NCBI GenBank assembly: GCA_001466705.2
Contig: LATX02000198.1
Location: forward strand, 62,001-126,000
Source of the DNA: Moniliophthora roreri
Taxonomy: Eukaryota > Basidiomycota > Agaricomycetes > Agaricales > Marasmiaceae
Direction of reading: 5' to 3'
Length of the DNA: 64,000 bases
A program made the translations under genes and the position numbers. Within the stretch, counting starts at the first letter, position 1. Each line of letters begins with the position of its first letter. Under the pieces are notes generated by a model. It did no database searches. It was not told the origin of the DNA and was given only the letters and a program-made list of their open reading frames with translations. Positions 24,447 through 38,188 of the stretch are shown here, in pieces.

Positions 24447-27400
24447 ATGTCGGATTTTCATGGAGAGGGAGATGAACTTGACGGCGAAGAAGAGCGCTCG
24501 CAAAATCCGTCCACAGCGTCAACGAAGCCTCAGGTGGTTGCGGAAACCGATGAAGGGTATGAGCTGAAGGACTCGTTGGTTGAGCCTAGCGGGGGACTCT
24601 ACACAACTCGAGAATTATATGGTGCGTCTCTAGAACACATGTTCTTCTTCTCAATACTTACTGTTTATAGATAAGCTACAGGACAGGAGTATAGAGTTGC
24701 GAGCAGATTATCAACGAAGTATTTGTTCATCATGTTGGCCTGTACTCCGGCTCACACCTTATTTAGGTGACGTCTGGAATGACGAACGCCGAATCGCTTT
24801 AATTGATAGCATCTTACGCAACTTTTACATCCCTCCGGTCATCTTCTGTGAGTCTCTTCTATCGTGGTACCTACCTCAGCTCAGTTCCATGTAGCGGTCT
24901 CAAAAGAGGAAGGCGGTTCAACAATATGGACGTGTATGGATGGCAAGCAACGATTGACTTCTATTAAACGGTACGTGGGCTAACTGGTCCTAATTGTCTT
25001 TCCGCTGACTAGTTCGTTAGGTTCATGGATGGCGAAATACCTCGTCAGTGGACACATTCCCATATATTCAATCACAGATCCAACTCACATTCATTGATCA
25101 ATTTAAAGACAGGGATCAGTGTGTATCCTTCACTTGTTCATTGAGTACTGCTGACCTTCGAGCCTTAGCATCACTCGCGAAAACTTATTCTTCAAACACA
25201 ACACACACGTGAAACACGGCGCAGGAAAGAAGAAGAAACTCCTTCCGCAGCGTTATCGCGATATCTTCTTGCGCAAAAGGTTATTCTGCGTGCAATACCA
25301 TAGCCTGGATTTCAACCAGGAGCAGGAGATTTTCCAGGTACTCTTCTATTAGCATCCCCCCCTGTCACGTACTTATCCTTTCTTAGCGTGTACAGCTTGG
25401 CATGCCGCTCACCTTTGCCGAAATTCTAAATGTCAATTTCTCGCCTCGCGCTACTCTTGCTCGCGAACTCGTCGAAGCAGTGTTTCCGCACGATCACGGA
25501 ATAGCAGACATCCGTAGTATCCCGATCAATACCTCGCGCAGCAAAGGTTATCAGATCATGGTTCAGGCGCTGTGCGTCTTATCTCGATGGGATTCTTATG
25601 ATGAGCCGGGTAGTGATATACCAGGGCTCTTTGGGAATCCACCACAGACTGCGTGGTTACGGCAGACAATTACTCGTCGTTATGCTGCGAAGATGAAGGG
25701 AAAGGGCAAGGCGGAGAAGACTATGGATGAGGATGGGGATAGTGATGGTGATGAGGAGGAAGAGTATGAGGAGGTGCAGCCGGTTCCGGTTACGGAGGAA
25801 TTCAGAGAAAGGGTGAAGGCGGCGGCTGATATGTTGGTCAAGATGGCGAAAGATCCGGCGTAAGTCAACGCCGAGTTGCTTAATATCTCCCTTGAATCTG
25901 ACCTAGTTTTTAGACGTGCCGCCCTTTTTGCCAAATACTCGTTCTCATCGACAGTCTCCCCCATGGCATTCATTGGTTGGATAATTTTGGCGTATCATGT
26001 TCAGCAGACCCTTTCGGAGAAACAACTTCATAATCTGTTCTTGGTGATGCGTATTCAGCTTCATAACGCTCATTCCGGAGAAGTCAAGACGAATTCGCGA
26101 TGTGGGGAGACGTTGATGACTTTTATCATGGAAGCGTTGAAGGACCCCGGTGGTTTGATTAAGAAGGCTGAGGACACGGGGCTGCTCGCGTGGGCGGGCA
26201 TGAGGCTGACGGAAGATGGATCAATTGTTTTGGAGGCTTCAGGACGACCAGGTCGAAAACGAAAACGACGAGATGAAGAACACGAGGGTGAGGATTCTGA
26301 GCAAGCGAAGAGAAGGCGAGGTACAAATGGTCCATCCACAACCACAGCGACGCTTTCTCCGGCGCTACCTATGAAGAGTGGTACCTCACAAACCCCATCT
26401 CAGCCACCACCAGGCCCATCCCAACCGACTACCGCTCCCGTACCTGTCGGCTCCCAGGCCGCAGGCCGCCGCTCCTCGCCTCAGCATGGTACACAGTCGA
26501 CCACACCAACTGCTCGTACCGCTCCTATAGATCCTCCTGGAGGTCCCACTCGGGCTGCTGAACCCAGATCCCCTAGCAAGCCTCCGCCTCAGCCTCAGCC
26601 TCAGCCTCAGCCTCACTCTCCAACAGCCGCCACGAAATCTTCCGCGCCGAAACCACCACCACCACCTGCTATTCGTCCATCGAGTTCGCAAGGCCATCTA
26701 GCCGGACCTTCACTTGCCCACACGACGAGACAGATTCATCAGCCTACGCCGCCAGCGCCTCATCCAACTTCGTCTTCACAGTCGAAGCAGCATGTCACTA
26801 GGCCAGGTTCGGACCAGCTCCCATCGTCCTCCACAACTCCATCGACGTCGACTGGACACCATACATCAGCACCACCACCGGCTCCGCCTTCAGTGATATC
26901 ACGTCCCCAGGTATCCCAGCCGCGCTCAAACAATCCAGCTGCAACTACAAACTCTGCGCACCAACAGTGTCTCGCACGAGCTTTTCTACTCTGGCGCTAT
27001 GAGCAACAATTGCCTTCTGGTCGAGTCGAGCCAAGCAAGCTCGATGAACTGCGGCGGCAGGTTGGGTCAGACCCCGTTGCAGCTTCAGCTTATCGTTACC
27101 TCCAGCAGCAACAACCGAAACATATCATTCAGGCTAATGCTTTTGCCAATTCACCATTGAATGCTGAATCGCGGACGGTGGTATCCCGCTCGTCGCAAGA
27201 GCAGCAACAACAGCAACAGCAGCAACCGCTTCTTCAGCGCGGTTCACAGCCCCAACAGTTTATGCCACAGCAGCAGTATACTGTGAATGTCTCCTCTCGG
27301 GTACCACCGATTTCATCACCGCCATCGTCATCACATTCGAATGATTCTACCCGACGACCAGGGGATCCTTATAAACAGCCATCCCAGTTACACACCTCCA

Positions 27401-27558
27401 TTCCTCTTTCACTACAACCTCAACCTCAATCTATGCTCCAGCACCAACCATCTTCGGGTATAACCCCGGTTTCCTTCCAGGTACCTCCATCGGCTTTATC
27501 GCCGTCGGAGGAGGAAGAGGATGAGTCATTCATTCCGTGGACTATTCCTGATGCTTGA
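24447..27558 (+). CDS. DUF262 / GmrSD N-terminal-domain protein, copy 1
   Basis: Start ATG at 24447 (MSDFHGEGDELDGEE). Six or more short introns, then a 560-residue final exon. Seen: DYQRSDVWNDERRIALIDSI; FYIPPVIF; CMDGKQRLTSIKRFMDGEIP (the D-G-K/Q-Q-R nucleotide-site motif of the ParB/sulfiredoxin-like fold in bacterial GmrS and DndB relatives); KKLLPQRYRDIFL; FQRVQLGMPLTFAEILN. After an acidic linker with DEDGDSDGDEEEE comes a helical region, then a basic K/R stretch (GRKRKRRDE, a likely nuclear signal) and about 350 residues rich in P, Q and S. In bacteria this domain drives modification-dependent DNA restriction; here there is no nuclease partner and the function is unknown. Same intron positions as the gene at 38189-40534. 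Confidence 0.82.
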
Positions 27559-28248
27559 GGGGGTTTTGGTTCGCTGTCGGACTCTTGGATATTTTGACAT
27601 TTTTTCTTGGTATAACCATTTTCATGACTCATGCACTCATGGCTCGAAACGTGTATATATATGGGACTACATTCACAGTATCACTAGCGATTTACTATTT
27701 TGTTACCCAAGTGCATATACACTCTGTAACCCACGATACCTTCTTGTCTTGGTATATAGTCCTGTAACGTGGCATGTAGTTTTTTTTTTCTTGACGTCAG
27801 ATTACCATCGTTGAGTCGACGGGAAAGAGGGGAGAGTCGATTACTGTAGCGGAATCGCCGGATTAATGGCGATGACGTGGTCATTGTCCCGTTCCCATAG
27901 CCCGCTTCGCGGGCTGTGAGAAATAGATTTTTCGTAACAATGAAAGATTGGAAGATCCAGCTGTATGACCAGATGCCGAGGCCGAACACCTTTTTGACCC
28001 CGAACCCTCACCAACGACATGGGCCATCGTCGTTGCATACGCTTCTCAAACTCATACACGGGAAAGAACTCGGCTGTGTCTGTTCCCTTTGAAAGTCACA
28101 GAGAGCTTAGAAAGGTCAGAAAGAATGAAGGATGGAGACTCAGTGAGTGTACCTGTTTGTTGCGCTATCCAATCAATTCCTGAGCCTATTATAAAGTGAG
28201 AAGAACAAAGGCTATCAACCATGCAAATCGGTGCAAGCTTGGCGATAT
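27559..28248. other. Intergenic, nothing recognised
   Basis: 3' flank of the DUF262 gene and 5' flank of the F-box gene. A short AGCCCGCTTCGCGGGCT hairpin (27899-27915) is visible and might act in transcript processing; otherwise nothing. Confidence 0.35.
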
Positions 28249-30409
28249 GCCATTCGATATCATCTATACTGTGAAGTCTCCATTCACCTGCACCGTCGGA
28301 TATGGTAACCTTACAGACCGTATTGTTCAGATTAGCAAGGACCTTGACCCACGAACGTTTATCGCCCTACTTCAAGTGAATAAAAGCCTTTGGAGTATGC
28401 TGTTCTCAACGGAAGGCGAATCTATATGGGTACCGAAACGTAAGCAATATGGAATTCCGGATCCGTTACCAGGGCTTTCAGAGATGGAGTGGGCACTCAT
28501 CGTGATAGGAGATGGCCGATGCCAGGTTCGCCCACCTAATTTATCGATTATTGGAGCATTTCTAATGCTCACGGTTGGACAGTCTTGCTATGATGGTGGC
28601 GATACCACACGTAATTGGATACTGCGACCAAAGTTATTTGGAACGTGCAGTGATAGACGGTAAGTACCCGTTGATTGACGGGCTCGCTGGCTAATATCAT
28701 CCGATAGAACCATCTCGAAGGATGCTATCAAAGAAGAGTATCCAATGGAGATAGCACTGCTATCTAAAATGAATGTAAATCTCTCCGACATCTTGTTCGG
28801 ATATCAATATTGGAGTTTGTGTGGTTTCGTTCCGCAGTTGAAGTGGCATTGACTGTTCCGTCCCTTCAAGCCTACCTTTCATCTGGAGTGAATTCGTACG
28901 ACCCTGATGATGTGGAGCAAGTTTTGAAAGAGTTTCTGGCTTGCGCTGATTCGCAGGCACGTGTTCTGTTCCTCGAGAAGCGCGCAGCTGATCTCGACGG
29001 TCTTCGGGAGGTAATTACAATGAGTCAATTAATGAATTCACATGCTGATAGCCCTCCCTAATAGCACGTCAACAGGACTGGTACTTGGATCATGAATGAG
29101 GAAAACCGAATGAAGATGGAGCGCAGAAACACCAGAGTACGCGCGTGAGGTGTTCCCTACTTTGCTTGTCTCCTCGGTACTTAGGTTGGTTACAGGATAC
29201 AGAAACGAGTTATACGTATGGGTTACTCTTCATGGGAAGCGTCGACGGTTGCTCAAGACTTCTGGGATGGTGCAAAACTTACTCGTCATGGTGCATCCAT
29301 TTACTATTCTTCTTTGACAGAGAGATTAATGCATCTTGTTACAGAGTGGAGAGCAATCAAAGGCCGAGTGATACAAGGTGTTCAGGCCCTTAGGCGTACA
29401 TATATCGCAGCGAAAACTCCAGTTTACTCGGAACGCCGACGACTCGTCGCACAGGCTTACTGGGAGTACCGCACAGGTTTACTTCCACCGCAGTGGCTCG
29501 CACTCCCGAGCTTTGAAACACTCTGTCTATTCTCGGGGGTCTCAGATATGCTGATTCGACCCGACTCCATTCAATTGACAGTGGATGACTTTAGGATACC
29601 GATTGAGTCAGTCCAAGTCGAGGTTCGAAGTTGGATGAGTGACCAACGAAAGGAAATCGTTTCCCTCATGTCCGAATACGAAAACAAACCCATTCCGATA
29701 TTGTTCGGCCTTCGAAATATTGTACACCGCTTAAATGGCACCCGCGGTCTCTCTCTCGGCACAGACCGTATTGAATGGAGCGATGATGCTGATAAGCTTG
29801 CTATCATTCTATTAGAGTGCAAACAATGCGGGAAAAGATGCACCTCGGCCGATGTCACGCTTAGGCACTTGAACAGCGCTGTTTTCGGGTGCAAGATGCG
29901 GTCAAATCTAGCTGAAAGGGGTAATTGGCACTTTGAATTTTCGGCTACGGCAGTCCTACTCATTCACTTGTCTGGTCTGGATTTCAGGACAGCAACGGCA
30001 GATATAATGGACGAGAGGGGCGACTTTTTCATATGCGAGACCTGCGCAGGATCGTTTACTTGGAGAGAATGTGTAAGCGTTTCTCTCCGCTCATAGTATG
30101 TTATTGATACACATTTAACACCCTCAGATCACGCACGAGTGTGGTAGCGAACATGAACAGGATACGCCTCGCTTTCAACTGCTTGAAGGTGAAACAAGGA
30201 CTCTTCACGATGATCGAGTGTGTTGGACGTGCAGTCGCTGCAATTCCCATATGAAGTCACTTGTTACCCGGTCTACTGTGAAGGAGCATCTATCGCGAGA
30301 GTGAGTGTTTCCTCTCGCGCTCTCACTTCTATTGAACTAAGAATGTCACAGGCATGGTATTTCTAGTCCAAGGGTGCCACAGGACTTTGCCTATGCTGGA
30401 CCATATTAG
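28249..30409 (+). CDS. F-box-type protein with C-terminal cysteine/histidine region
   Basis: The ATG at 28249 begins MPFDIIYT; after a likely intron come ISKDLDPRTFIALLQVNKSL and the tryptophan-rich ESIWVPKRKQYGIPDPLPG and MEWALIV. This opening is the usual agaricomycete F-box, which docks substrates on SCF ubiquitin ligases. The middle is a long helical region typical of this expanded family. The C-terminal part holds C-x2-C pairs (CKQCGKRC, FICETCAGSF, VCWTCSRC) and a final H-x4-H (EHLSREH), suggesting a zinc-bound tail. Five or six introns; stop at 30407-30409 after DFAYAGPY. The substrate cannot be inferred. A start in an upstream exon is possible, because in-frame codons before 28249 lack ATG. 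Confidence 0.65.
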
Positions 30410-30797
30410 GTTTCAGGACCTGTGGGAACTAATTAGACGTTTCTTGTAATCTTCATCATTCTTCACTGTATCGAAGAAATATGGGTTGTGGCGCGCTGAC
30501 CAACATGATTCTCGTCGTTGCTTCAGTCATTCGCGAAGGCAGGGTACGGCAAGATATTTCCTTCTTTTGGCCAACAGCGAGTTTCCCTAAGTCTTCAGTT
30601 TAGCACTTAGTCTCCCCTAGGCCGACTCAATCACTCGCAAGCTCGCTAGATAGTGCTTGGCACTTGCCCACCCATCCGAAAGGCTCGGCATTATCGTAAA
30701 TGATCTCCTAATGCACGATTATCCCTCAGACTGCCCTCAGCGATTGTTTTCCATTGCTCACTTCAGAGTCTTTAATTACGGTATGTTTATTCTGAAT
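30410..30797. other. Intergenic (convergent genes), nothing recognised
   Basis: Shared 3' flank of the F-box and GH76-like genes. No features seen. Confidence 0.4.
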
Positions 30798-33041
30798 CTA
30801 TGATGTGGTACTTGGATTCTCTGTATACCCCGGCGGGTGTTCGCCTGGTCTCCACTGCTGAGTCTGAAGCCGGTTGTTTAGCTCTCTAGCAAGCATCTCC
30901 GTCGAAATGCTTCCGAGGTTATCCCCCGCAGACTCAGGGGCACTTTGCGTAACCAAGTAGGAGCGTTCGGTGGACCTGGGGCTAGCGCGTACTCGTGGGC
31001 GGCTTTTTTCATGTATCGGTGTCGGCGGCATATTCAAGCCAGCAACCTGATTTTCAAAGCCACTTATAGGTTCCTGGAAAGTATGTCCTCCGACAGCTTT
31101 CCCTCGCCGGCGCCGCATCCATAAAAACGCTATAATCGCAAGCGTCACCAGACCGAGTCCACCAATAACTCCTCCGACTATGGCTGCCGTATTGGGATTT
31201 TTTGTAGTGTTCAACGGCACGTCCGGGGCTGGGTTCTGCTGTAAGCCCTTCTGCGGAAGAGAGACAGCTCCAAGAAGAACAGCTATTGCGCCCGCCCGTG
31301 TTTCCCCTGTGACAGTAGTGTCGGCTGACATGGTCCCATTCCAAACCCCGGAGTAAGTGTTGCTTCCCCCTTTCTTTGCATTGTCGAGAACTGCATTATA
31401 CTATTCGTATGTAAGAGATTGAGCAATTATGCAGAGACACAGGTTGACTTACTTGCACACCAAGATAATCAACAATATACTGACGTATGTCGGGTTGAAG
31501 AAGTGACCTTGAATAGGCTACAGATAAGCCACGAACCAATGGTAGCCCCTGATCTATAGAAAGTTAGTACCAAGCTGTCGAACCAAGTAGATGGGAGACC
31601 CACAGCCCACACTGATTATACCGTCGAGGTCATGCCATCTTTGGTTCGTTATGGCTGCTGATATAGTATCTTCGAGTCTACGGGTAACAGCAAACAAGTC
31701 AATAGATGATGTCATCTTCGTGACGTCTGTAACACGAACTGTTTCTCAACAGACTGTTCACCTGTCAGGGAAGCCAGCACAGCGAGAGCTTCGATCATCC
31801 ACCCCGCGTCACCACACGTAGGTCCGTCCCAGGGTTCACAGTTTGTCGCTCTTGTCCAGGTTTGGACATTGTTTCTCCAGTCGTAGAGATGATGCTGCAT
31901 AAACTGAGCCGATTCGAGGGCAGCTTGTAGATATGTATCATTTTTGGTGGCTTCTGCAAGGTGCGCTGAGATACTAGACCAGAAGGAAATTTATTAAGTC
32001 CAATGTCTGGAAGGCCAAAAAAGAAAAATAGCGTACAGTAGGAAGAATCTAGGAAATGTCAACCGGATCAGCAGAACTACAGTAAAGGGAAATCACGAAC
32101 TCGGTGGCGGTACTGAATATTTCTGGAGCGTTCTCATCCTTGCTCTAGCGGGACATTGATAATTTCAGCTTTTCTAAATTAAACTTCAGAACTATATGCA
32201 CTCACCCAGAACGTTCCTCCGGCTAATGTGACTCCTGAACACTCGCTTTGCAGAACGAGGCTGGCATTCTTCACCGGGCTCTGTCTCGAAGAGACGTCAT
32301 CCTTGGAAAGAGTATATCTCCTCCCCGAGTTCCAGACCGTCTGCGCATATTGCGCAAATTCGGTGTCCTTGTATATACTGTAAGCTCGAGCGGCGGCATA
32401 ACCGTATGCCCTATGGAGACATCAGAATGCAGCATGGATTGATCAACAAACACTCACAGTTCGGTGTTAAGCTATGCGAAACAAGCGAATGTGAGCTATA
32501 ATCAACGGCAAAGACATGAGTAATATACGAACACTGAGATTATAATCAGTTACGTGTGGGTTCGCAAGCTTTTACATGTAAACTTACAATCGTTCCGCAA
32601 AATTCGAATTAATACGGTTAGCTTCTCTGAATAGCTTCCGAAGCTTTTCTTTGTATATAGTCTGATTCGTGAGGAAATCAAACTCGGCCATGTTTGCGTA
32701 GAAAATCGGGGGAGTCCTGTATGGCATGCCTATAGAAAGAATAGGATCCGGGTTAACAAGTCGTGATAGCGGTTTCATCTGTTGATCAGAATCACTGACC
32801 TTCGAATTGACCATTATTTGTGAGCATCTCGTAACCACTTTCCAACGCCTGTCTAGCCAGCTGTATTCGATCATTCTGTGGGGTCGTTATGTTGGGCTTC
32901 TACGAGAGGGACCTGTGAGCGTCGAAACAAAGAATGAATGGGTTTGAAGCAGACCCGCCATGTGGGCTGAGCTGTCCATGACTGCGCAGCGACATATCGG
33001 GCCTCCAGAGACCATACCAGTATAACCAGGATACATATCAT
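30798..33041 (-). CDS. GH76-like glycoside hydrolase, secreted and membrane-anchored
   Basis: GH76 enzymes act on alpha-1,6-mannan and, in yeasts, help attach cell-wall mannoproteins. Start ATG at 33041 (MICILVILVWSLEARYVAA, a signal peptide). Exons then read QALESGYEMLTNNGQFE, PIFYANMAEFDFLTNQTIYK, YGYAAARAYSIYKDTEF, GVTLAGGTFW, YLQAALESAQFMQHHLYDW, CGDAGWMIEALAVLASLTG and GETRAGAIAVLLGAVS, following the six-hairpin order of fungal GH76 proteins. A C-terminal transmembrane helix (IVGGVIGGLGLVTLAIIAFL) with basic MRRRRGK and a roughly 120-residue cytosolic tail ends at 30798. I could not locate the Asp-Asp catalytic pair with certainty, so catalysis is unproven. Many short introns; the gene looks intact. 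Confidence 0.72.
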
Positions 33042-35198
33042 GCAGCTCAATGAAGAATGAAGAAGGCGAATCCTAGTCAATCCTGATGGAAGTGAATTTA
33101 TAGGCAGACCGAATGAAGTAACAAGTTTCAAGGACGGGCGCGGGCGCTCTCAGAGTCTCATTTGAATTACCATTACCAAGACCAGTGATAGGGTCGGCTA
33201 AGAGGACACCGGAAACAGTTGAAAAAACTGCTTCATAGCGCGAGTGAACTGAAGTGATAACAATAACGCCTAGTGAGAAGATAATGGCCTGAGCACAGTG
33301 TTCATCTTTCTCCAGTGATTGGGGGCGACTTTGCTTATTTGAGTGGTAAGACTCGAAGTAGCAGTCTTGCCTGAGGGGATTCAGCAAAGAGCGCGTGAAC
33401 ATTGAATCTGAAGCGGACTGCGCATTAGTATTAGACGGCGGGATATATACACCAGTTACATATCTTCCCACCTCCCATCAAATTCACGAACATCACCTTC
33501 CGCCTTGAATATATTAGCCCCGCTCCACTTTGATTCGTAACTGCTAGTCCTAGGATTTTACCGAAACGGGAGCTGGCGAGGCGACAGGATTCTAGAACTG
33601 GGCACATGTTGAACATATTCTGCGCACGGACCAGACGTGTCATTCCCGGGCAGCAGACAATCAATCAACACAGCCTTCAAGTCGTTCCTGAAAGTTCGAT
33701 TCTAGTTACTTACATGAGTTCAGTTTGTTCAAGAAAGGTATTGATTGAAGCCTCCACCCCCAGAATCCAAGGCCTCAAAGTGACAGCTGCTTTAAAACAT
33801 GAATGAAATAAGGATGCGATAAAGGCCATGGTAGACGTGTTGGGCTCACCGTCCAGGCAAGAAAAGTATTGGTTAGTCATTAAGAGCGATAATCACTTGT
33901 CTAGACTGGTGTCTTTTGCAGAAGCATAGATATGCTCAGAGCGTAGACACCCCTTCATTCTTCTCCGCTAGTAACGAGAAGCTAGAGCCCAGAGCGATTA
34001 CTGATAACGCGAGTTTCCCTTCGATGATGTGAGATATAGAATTCCCGCTGCTGCTTCACCCGAAAACGATTTGCGAACGGGTGTCTGAAAGGGACCGTGC
34101 AGGTAGAGTTGGGCGTCAATGCATAGTATAATACGGACGTAATTACATACCTTCCCACCTATTTTCATTCCATCTCTCTCCTCGCTTCCGCCTTCCTCAT
34201 ACTTCCGTTTCATACCCATTGTCTCCATCACCCCTCCATCAAAACACAGCACCCTTCGCTGATCCTCTCTTTCTTCATGGTAGCTTGCGGGGGAAGGCTT
34301 CCGTTGACGCACCGATCTTGGGGCACGGAATTATGAACTTGGTATCAGGCGTGAGAGAGGGGCAAGGAGGTGTCGTAGAAGGAAAGGCGGGATGTGGATA
34401 GCGAACCTAGCTGAAAAAAACATCAGTACGCACGAAAAGGCGTAATGGTGTAATGCTTACCTATCTTCCAGTGTTTATGGCGTTAGTCCGAATCAAGAGC
34501 GGCCCTGTTCGGATGATTGAAACGATGATAATTAGAAAGGACGTTGGTACCGGGTAAAAAAGATAAGTCAAACCAACTTACCCATGGACCGTGCTCTTTT
34601 ATCATCATTCTATTCCACTGTTGAAGAGAGTGAAAGAGAGGAAGATGGAAACAAAAAGCAAGGAGCGGGAAATGAGGTCTACCTCGTTACCGGTCCCTGA
34701 CACGTGAATGCAAGTGTTCTGTGCACGGACCACCATGTATCTTTCTCCCGAACTACATCCATCTACACAGCGAAACTAATAACAGTCTACGTGGTTCAAG
34801 ATGCGAATTTCCTAAATGATATACTGTGCCGTTATTTTAGGTCAGTGTTCAACGGGTCAATGATCTCTCCCGGGTAGCTTAGCGAAGGCGCTCTTCGAAG
34901 AACCGAGTGCTTACCAGTTCTCACTACGTTCATAGCCCCCATCGTCGAGAGGATATGAGGAGTATATATCATCAACAGGGTTGCTATCACCCTTAGGCTG
35001 CACTAAAGATAACCTGCCAACTGAATCCTTCCCGTGGTCTCACGACGACGATCAAGTTTCTTTGATGAATGCCATTCAGCATATATCACCCTAGCTGTAC
35101 TGATGTGTTGATCACATCAGGGAGTGGCTTATTGCAACTCCTTAATTACTTGCGGGTGAAATTAGCTCCCCTTCTCATCCGTCTCGTCGCACTGTATC
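33042..35198. other. Gene-poor stretch, no supported gene
   Basis: Divergent region between the GH76-like and DUF6534 genes. A minus-strand frame at 33998-34312 is open but unrecognised. Two copies of the CACGTG / GCACGGACCA motif pair lie at 33603-33633 (variant) and 34701-34732. Confidence 0.35.
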
Positions 35199-37432
35199 AT
35201 GGCATCCGCAGCTAACTCACACGGACCAAATATTTCTTCTCTCATAGACCCGATATTCTACGGTTCGTGTAACATTACTCCTTGAAACTTGGTATCTTAT
35301 CTTCCCACAGGTGCTTTAGTTTCCATCGCGTTGGTGGTTTTGCGTTAGCTCCAGCATTCGAGACATTTACTTGGACAGTCTTTTCGGGATATGCATGTCG
35401 CAGACATGGATTTACATCCATAATAACGATGATAGGTGGCCCCTCCAGACCATGGTCCGTTATCCGCTTCATACACTTGCCCTCTTATACCACTTGCTGA
35501 CTGGTCCAGGTTGGATTTCTCATGTAAACCTATGTCGCTTTGATTGCGAATCGCTGGCCCACACACTGTACTAGCTCTATGGTATTTGGATGCACCATAC
35601 TCGATGGTTTTATGCTACACCACTACTTCGTGCGTCACTCCCTCTGTCGTGTTGTCACAATTTTCTGAGCCCCTTCAGGTCGATAACTTTGGGAACCTCC
35701 TTGAACTGATCCACATCACGCCGTCAGTCCACAAGATCGGTCACACTGCCCATCGACATTCTGATTTGCGTTTCTAGCGAATTATCCACATTCACACTCT
35801 TCACGCTGATTATCATCGTTACGTTGGTCTAGCCACGTATTACCCGTTTTACCGCTAATTATCATTTGGCTTCCAGTTCTGATCTCGTGTTCGCATCTCG
35901 TCTTTGGCGTCGTAAGTCGAGCCTTCTTTCCATGGTAACCGCTCCCTGACGAGATGCTCATAAATCAGTGAAGAGGGTTCATTGGGCGCTAATAACCGTC
36001 GTCGTAAGTCTGATCACTCCTCTGCCTTCGGTATCTTATCCCAATCCAGGTTTTGACGGCAATTGGCGCATTGAGTACGTGTTTATTCAGAGTATTTAAA
36101 AGTCAATTTACTATCGCGCAACGTCAAAAGTTCCCGGTATCAGTAAGTGCGACTTTCACCCGTTCCTTTGACCCGGATTCTGAACTTTTCGTGCTTAGTG
36201 TTAGTCGTCGATCTATTCAGGAACCCATCTCTGCCTGCTCTCAATTCGCCCTCACGCAAGGTGCATCTCCTTTCACTGCATAAAGATGAAATCACAGGTC
36301 CACAAACCCGATTATTTCTATATTCTAGATCGAAATTGGATTCATCAACATCCTAGCCGCTATATCACAGTGCATCTCCACAGTAGCTCTCTGGTGGTCG
36401 TTTCGAGCGCATATGGGCGAAACGGCGTAAGCTAATCCTGCTGCCTTGATCCTTATCCTCGCTAACTGTAAATGATCTCAATCCTTCAATCTTGAAGTAC
36501 GTCGCAAAGTATACTTCAACGTTTCTGCACACTCGCAATCAATCGTGGTGTGCTTTTAACGTTGTGCCAACTCTTGGTTGCATTCGCCTTCCTCTCTCAC
36601 CCTGAGAAGCTCTATTGGTACGTATACATCTCGTTTGTGAACCCCGTATTGGACTAAAATTGTCGTGGTAGGGCGCCATTTCATCAAGCCCTTGCCCCGT
36701 TATATTTTATTACTATGCGTGCGTACATCCCTTTGTGTCGCTTTTACATTTCGCTCAATTGTGGTGCGGGATCGCGTTAGTTTCCACGTACGCTTTCCTT
36801 CGGCGTATTTCGCTACAAATGGCTGAATCTGGCTCTGATTGAGATAGGTTGAACGCGAGAAACGAACTCCGAGCGGCGAAGGAACCAACAATATCGATCT
36901 CTATTGGACAATCCGCGATCAGTATCCCCGGAATGGCATCAACCTACCATCATGGACAGGTGAGTTTACTACATACTCACCACCAGAATATTCATAGACC
37001 AGCTCGATCGTCACTATAGGCAGCAGGTAGGGACCCGGAAGCAGGATTTGTCAATCCAAGCCTGGCGCGCGAGGGAAGCAGTTACAGGGCCGGAGCTCCT
37101 GTGACTCAAGAACATCAGCCTAGCAGTCCAACTTCCCTCATTGTCAATCACGGGTCCAGGCGCAGAGACAAAAAGTCGTATGGATATGACAATCTCGAGA
37201 AGGGAAAGCAGAAGGAGAAGGTATGACATCAGCTAACTTACCGAGTCAAGACGTAGTTCAAGCCTGTAATATCTGATCTCCCGTATTCAACAGGAGGATA
37301 TACCTGTGCCTATTAACCACGAACTAAGTAAGGACGTTGTCAGCGTAAGTTTATCTCATCCGGGTGCATCACAATTCTGATGCTGAATATCGCGGACAGG
37401 TCCCCCGTAGGCTTCCTCCGATTCCAAAATAA
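35199..37432 (+). CDS. DUF6534-type fungal seven-helix membrane protein, copy 1
   Basis: ATG at 35199: MASAANSHGPNISSLIDPIF, then across two introns GALVSIALVVLQTWIYIHNN DDRW. This Q-x-x-I-Y and N-D-x-W pattern opens the Agaricomycetes DUF6534 group. Later exons give LWYLDAPYSMVLCY; LVFASRLWRR; GVLLTLCQLLVAFAFLSHP; APFHQALAPLYFITM; LNARNEL (the L-N-x-R signature after the last helix); and a polar tail with NPSLAREGSSYRAGAP and EDIPVPINHELSKDVVS ending at 37432. About nine introns. Exon boundaries in 35.6-36.5 kb are approximate. The family is abundant in mushrooms and of unknown function; a sensory role is often suggested but not shown. Confidence 0.7.
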
Positions 37433-38188
37433 ATTGTGTATACTATTATTCTCAATGACTATTTCCTCGGTACCAAGTCATGACAGCGAGGGTGGCAACT
37501 TTGAATTATATCGCAATCACTCACATCCTGGTATATGTCTCATGCACTCAGAAAAACGAGCACTTGATATGATTCTGCGATAGGGAAATTCTCAGACCTT
37601 GATGTTTGTACACACCACTTTACATTACCTCGTAACTTAGTTTTTCTACCATGGATGAAGCAGTATCAATACTGTAGATATTTGTCTCTGCCCCGCCAAC
37701 ATGCCAACATATTGTATTAATATAAGGAGACATGGCTTTGGTATCATGGTGTTCACATGGGCACGAATATGATCTTCATTTTGTAATGTCCTGGAGTGTG
37801 AAGCAGATTTGTGGATTCTCGCATCAATGTTTAAGCTATCCACCTATATACTGTGTAGTGACAGAAGCCATGAATTGATATCTCGAACCAGGCGACATGA
37901 GAATGGCCAGAAATTACGCCGTATCGATATATACAATTAAAGTTCCCGAGCACAACCTGTACAAGAAAACTGTGCTACCCTGTTCTCCGATTAGACGGCT
38001 GATTTGCCTTCCGTGCCATCCTTTTATGATCAGATATTCAGGCACTAATTCATTCGTGATCAACATGAATGTTTCTGCATTTAGAAAAAAAAAAAATAGA
38101 CGGTCCGCTAACAGTAAAAGTACAACCATTGAATCATTACGCAAAAAACCAAGAAATGATTTCCCAGCGAACACAATAATACGCCATG
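37433..38188. other. Intergenic (convergent genes), nothing recognised
   Basis: 3' flanks of the DUF6534 and second DUF262 genes. No gene or RNA could be supported. Confidence 0.4.

Noticed and set aside
26386..26697. Minus-strand Arg/Trp/Leu-rich frame
   Set aside because: Antisense shadow of the proline/glutamine-rich tail of the first DUF262 protein.
27200..27235. CAG/CAA repeat as a microsatellite of interest
   Set aside because: It encodes a short glutamine run in a low-complexity tail, common in nuclear proteins; nothing unusual.
35795..35870. ATTATCAT motifs as another copy of the inverted-repeat element
   Set aside because: Only two short matches occur, inside the DUF6534 gene, without the terminal repeat or the other subterminal motifs; likely chance.
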